Assembly: GCA_023436245.1 (NCBI GenBank)
Contig: JAEZJZ010000050.1
Coordinates: forward strand, 1 to 16,072
Reading direction: 5' to 3'
Origin: Bacillota bacterium
GTDB lineage: Bacteria; Bacillota; UBA994; UBA5500
Length of the DNA stretch: 16,072 nt
Both the position numbers and the translations under genes were made by a program. Position 1 is the stretch's first letter. Every line of letters begins with the position of its first letter. The notes under the pieces are model-generated. The model ran no database searches. It saw only the letters and a program-made list of their open reading frames with translations, and was not told where the DNA came from. Positions 13,534 through 16,072 of the stretch are shown here, piece after piece.

Positions 13534-14802
13534 TTGTTGAATTTTGATTTAGCCCAACTGGAGAAGAAGACTAATCAAGAACTCTATGCTCTCGCCAAGG
13601 AACTGAACGTCGATGGCTACTCCCGGCTGAAGAAGCGGGAGCTGATTTTCGAAATTCTCAAGGCGGAGACGGAAAAGGACGGTTTTCTGTTCGCCCATGG
13701 TATTCTGGAGATTCTGGCCGAGGGATTCGGTTTTCTCCGACCGATCAACTACCTGCCGAGTGACGAGGACATCTACGTCTCCCCCTCGCAGATCCGCCGC
13801 TTTGACCTGAAGACTGGAGATCAGGTTTACGGCAAAGTACGGCACCCCAAAGACAACGAGAAGTACTACGCCCTGCTGCACGTGGAATCAGTCAACGGTT
13901 TCCCGCCCTTCGCTGCCCTGCAGCGTATCGCCTTTGAGGCACTGACCCCCATCTTTCCGAACAAGCGCCTGCGTCTTGAGCATAGCCAGAATGAGCTTTC
14001 CACCAGATTGATGGACATGATTGCTCCGGTGGGCAAGGGACAGCGCGGTCTGCTGGTCTCGCCGCCCAAGGCCGGCAAGACCACTCTGCTCAAACAGATT
14101 GCGAACGCCATCACCACCAACCATCCGGAAGTGCATCTGATCGTCCTCTTGATCGACGAGCGACCCGAAGAAGTCACCGACATGCAGCGCTCGGTCACTG
14201 GGGACAGCGAGGTCGTCTACTCTACCTTTGATGAACTGCCTGAGAACCATACCCGGGTGGCGGACATGGTGTTGGAACGCGCCAAGCGGCTGGTCGAGCA
14301 CAAGCGCGACGTGGTCATCCTGCTGGACAGCATCACTCGTCTCGCCCGCGCCAATAACTTGGTTTGCGCTCCCTCCGGGCGCACGCTGAGCGGCGGCATG
14401 GACCCAGCAGCTCTGCACAAGCCGAAGCGCTTCTTCGGTGCTGCCCGCAACATGGAGGAGGGCGGCAGCCTCACCATCTTGGCGACCGCGTTGATTGACA
14501 CCGGCAGCCGCATGGACGATGTGATCTACGAGGAGTTCAAGGGTACCGGCAATCTGGAGTTGCACATGGAACGCCGTTTGGCAGAGCGACGCATTTTCCC
14601 GGCCATCGATATTCGTCGCTCGGGGACTCGTCGCGAAGATCTGTTGATGACGACAGAGGAACTGCAGGCGTCCTACAGTTTGCGTAAACTCTCCGAGGGT
14701 GGGCAACCCACCGACTTCATGGAAGAACTGACCAAGAACCTGCGCACCACCCGCGACAACGCCTATTTCTATCACCTGCTGCAGGCGATGGCGGAGAAGT
14801 AA
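13534..14802 (+). CDS. rho: Transcription termination factor Rho
   Basis: Encodes 422 aa, close to the E. coli length (419), so it has no large insertion. It is a hexameric RNA-dependent ATPase that ends transcription. Parts: Rho-N helical domain (about 8-45, KTNQELYALAKELNV ... LKKRELIFEILK), cold-shock-like RNA-binding domain (about 47-122, GFGFLRPINYLPSDEDIYVSPSQIRRF), then the RecA-type ATPase. Walker A is PPKAGKTT (Lys182), Walker B is VILLD (Asp265), and the catalytic region LLIDERPEEVTDM and the Arg-rich GTRREDLL segment are present. The start is TTG 13534 (or TTG 13537), 6-9 nt after AAGGA (13523-13527). It lies 46 nt after glpX, as in the Bacillus order once the missing genes are allowed for. 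In B. subtilis rpmE follows; here it does not. Confidence 0.97.
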   Translation: MLNFDLAQLEKKTNQELYALAKELNVDGYSRLKKRELIFEILKAETEKDGFLFAHGILEILAEGFGFLRPINYLPSDEDIYVSPSQIRRFDLKTGDQVYGKVRHPKDNEKYYALLHVESVNGFPPFAALQRIAFEALTPIFPNKRLRLEHSQNELSTRLMDMIAPVGKGQRGLLVSPPKAGKTTLLKQIANAITTNHPEVHLIVLLIDERPEEVTDMQRSVTGDSEVVYSTFDELPENHTRVADMVLERAKRLVEHKRDVVILLDSITRLARANNLVCAPSGRTLSGGMDPAALHKPKRFFGAARNMEEGGSLTILATALIDTGSRMDDVIYEEFKGTGNLELHMERRLAERRIFPAIDIRRSGTRREDLLMTTEELQASYSLRKLSEGGQPTDFMEELTKNLRTTRDNAYFYHLLQAMAEK

Positions 14803-14863
14803 TCTACGCCATCGCCGCCTTACCAACTCCATTCCGGGAGTGCATCAGCCAAAACAGCATAGT

Positions 14864-14901
14864 CAGGGGCCGGCTTGCCACATTGGCTGAGCCGGCCCCT
14901 G
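14864..14901. terminator. Hairpin after rho, probable terminator
   Basis: A 12-bp perfect stem (14864-14875 with 14890-14901, CAGGGGCCGGCT/AGCCGGCCCCTG) with a 14-nt loop, starting about 60 nt after the rho stop. The T-tract is poor (gttgcatcag on plus; on minus TGACTATGCTGTTTTGG follows), so its efficiency as an intrinsic terminator is doubtful. Confidence 0.55.
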
Positions 14902-15030
14902 TTGCATCAGTGACCCCTTTTGAGAATGCGAGAACAGTAACCTCTGAGACTGCATGAGCAGAAGTGTCCTGGCGGACGAACTCACCCCTGTATACTTTTC
15001 CAGACGTTGGGCAAGGATACAAGATGGTGT

Positions 15031-15059
15031 TTGCCCTTTGTGCCCAAGTATTGGATAAT
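15031..15059 (+). promoter_or_regulatory. Possible promoter of the LysM/M23 gene
   Basis: TTGCCC (15031-15036, 4/6), 17 bp, GATAAT (15054-15059, 5/6). The start would be near 15066, so the leader would be very short. That would favour the TTG at 15080 as the true start codon. A lone TATACT at 14991-14996 is an alternative -10 without a good -35. Confidence 0.35.
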
Positions 15060-15067
15060 TCTAAAGG

Positions 15068-16015
15068 TTGGTGAGAAGTTTGCAACCGAAATTCAAGGCG
15101 AGGCTCGTGCTGTTAGTGCTGGCTGTCTTCCTGTTGCCAGTCTCGGAAGCGGCGGCAGCGCCGTGGTTACCCCAATCACCAGGTTTGGGTGATCTGGACT
15201 TGGCAAGGCTGTTTGCCGCCGATCAAGTGAGGCAAGAACAGCAGCAGCAAACAAGTGTGACACCAAAGGAGACACCTGTCTCCACCAAGCCGACAGTAGC
15301 GTCAACCAAGCTGGAGACCTACACAGTGCGCAGAGGGGACACTCTCTGGGACATCTCGCGCGCAAACGGCGTGACCGTGCAGCAACTGCGTTCCTGGAAT
15401 GGACTCTCTGGCGACCTGCTCCGCATCGGCCAGGTGCTACGTGTAGGCGAAAGTAAGGCCGCGACACATACAGTGCAGAAAGGCGAAACTCTGTGGTCCA
15501 TCGCCACCAGATACCGCACCAGCGTGGCCACCTTGGCCACCGCCAATGGGCTGAGCAGCCGGGGAACGATCTATCCAGGTGAGCGTTTGGCCGTGCCAGA
15601 TGGTGGACAGCAGGAAGTCAGCCGCAGCAGCGGTAGTTCCTATCGCCTGACTTGGCCCCTGGTTGGCACGATCACTTCGGGCTGGGGTTACCGGACCAGG
15701 TTCGAGAAGTTCCACTATGGCCTGGACATTGCAGCCAAGACTGGTTCGCCCATCAAGGCGGTGATGAGTGGGGTTGTGCAATACGCAGGTTGGAAGAACG
15801 GCTATGGCTATTGCGTCTTTCTTGACCATGGCAATGGAGTGAGGACCGCTTACGGCCACGCCAGCAAGCTCTACGTGAAGAAGGGTGAGCGCGTGGCGCA
15901 GAATGAGACGATTGCGGCAGTGGGCAGCACCGGTTTTTCCACAGGGCCGCACCTGCACTTCGAAGTGCGCATCAACGGTACCCTGGTCAACCCAATCAAC
16001 TATCTGCCGAAATAG
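15068..16015 (+). CDS. Secreted peptidoglycan endopeptidase with two LysM domains and an M23 domain
   Basis: Encodes up to 315 aa. Parts: signal peptide (LVLLVLAVFLLPVSEAAAA, ending at about residue 31), Gln/Thr/Lys-rich linker (45-82), LysM 1 (about 83-127, YTVRRGDTLWDISRANGVTV), LysM 2 (about 133-177, HTVQKGETLWSIATRYRTSV), then an M23 (lysostaphin/LytM-type) zinc peptidase. The zinc and catalytic residues are visible as His216 and Asp220 (HYGLDIA) and His295/His297 (GPHLHFEV). It should bind peptidoglycan through LysM and cut its cross-bridges outside the membrane. Remodelling in growth or sporulation is inference. The start is uncertain: TTG 15068 abuts AAAGG, GTG 15071 is 3 nt from it, and TTG 15080 sits better behind GGTGA (15070-15074). 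I give the longest form. All choices keep the signal peptide. Confidence 0.93.
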   Translation: MVRSLQPKFKARLVLLVLAVFLLPVSEAAAAPWLPQSPGLGDLDLARLFAADQVRQEQQQQTSVTPKETPVSTKPTVASTKLETYTVRRGDTLWDISRANGVTVQQLRSWNGLSGDLLRIGQVLRVGESKAATHTVQKGETLWSIATRYRTSVATLATANGLSSRGTIYPGERLAVPDGGQQEVSRSSGSSYRLTWPLVGTITSGWGYRTRFEKFHYGLDIAAKTGSPIKAVMSGVVQYAGWKNGYGYCVFLDHGNGVRTAYGHASKLYVKKGERVAQNETIAAVGSTGFSTGPHLHFEVRINGTLVNPINYLPK

Positions 16016-16072
16016 GAAACGAGCCACCGGGGCGGGGGCCCCACGCGACCACAACCACTCGGGCGGGTGGGG
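16016..16072. other. GC-rich tail with inverted repeat, cut by the window edge
   Basis: CCCCAC (16039-16044) can pair with GTGGGG (16067-16072, the very end), and GGGGCCCC (16035-16042) is itself palindromic. It could be the terminator of the M23 gene or the start of another GC-rich intergenic repeat. The right part is missing. Confidence 0.3.

Noticed and set aside
13888..14832. 314-codon minus-strand frame opposite rho
   Set aside because: Antisense shadow of rho created by codon bias; no start signal or recognisable domain.
1..16072. CRISPR array, tRNA/rRNA, prophage, toxin-antitoxin or defence genes
   Set aside because: I looked for spaced direct repeats, cloverleaf-like segments and matching protein families and found none that I could support.

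Overview
The window reads as a chromosomal segment of an endospore-forming member of the Bacillota (Firmicutes). The evidence is an RNA polymerase delta subunit with its acidic tail, a 124-residue Spo0F-like phosphorelay protein, strong Shine-Dalgarno sequences, frequent TTG/GTG starts and sigma-A-like promoters. By eye the GC content is in the mid-50s percent, which fits a deep-branching, Clostridia-like lineage better than Bacillus itself. I cannot name the genus.

Layout. 1-587: terminator and non-coding leader. 588-1064 rpoE (delta). 1231-2841 pyrG (CTP synthase), ending in a terminator shared with a convergent C-terminal-processing protease (2991-4415, minus). 4416-4843: divergent intergenic region packed with palindromic repeats. 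4844-6184: an M3-metallopeptidase-like protein that lacks its zinc motif. 6298-6906 pcp (pyroglutamyl peptidase). 6952-7610: long non-coding region ending in a structured leader. 7611-10700: a large secreted, probable surface-layer protein with a C-terminal copper-amine-oxidase-N-like domain. 11070-11444 spo0F. 11638-12294 small transaldolase. 12507-13487 glpX. 13534-14802 rho. 15068-16015: a secreted LysM/M23 peptidoglycan hydrolase.

The backbone rpoE-pyrG-...-spo0F-...-transaldolase-...-glpX-rho is the order I know from Bacillus subtilis (rpoE, pyrG, spo0F, fbaA, ywjH, murA2, glpX, rho, rpmE). Here fbaA, the second murA and rpmE are missing. A block of about 8 kb of envelope and peptidase genes (protease, dead peptidase, pcp, S-layer) sits between pyrG and spo0F. 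Functionally the window joins nucleotide synthesis (PyrG), transcription control (delta, Rho), entry into sporulation (Spo0F), central carbon flow (transaldolase, GlpX) and cell-envelope construction or turnover (S-layer protein, CtpA-like protease, LysM/M23).

I see no phage, defence system, CRISPR array, tRNA or rRNA. The most unusual items are the peptidase homologue with HExxH replaced, the S-layer mRNA leader with mutually exclusive hairpins, a family of CATG-centred palindromic repeats at five intergenic sites, and a candidate sigma-H promoter plus 0A box in front of spo0F.
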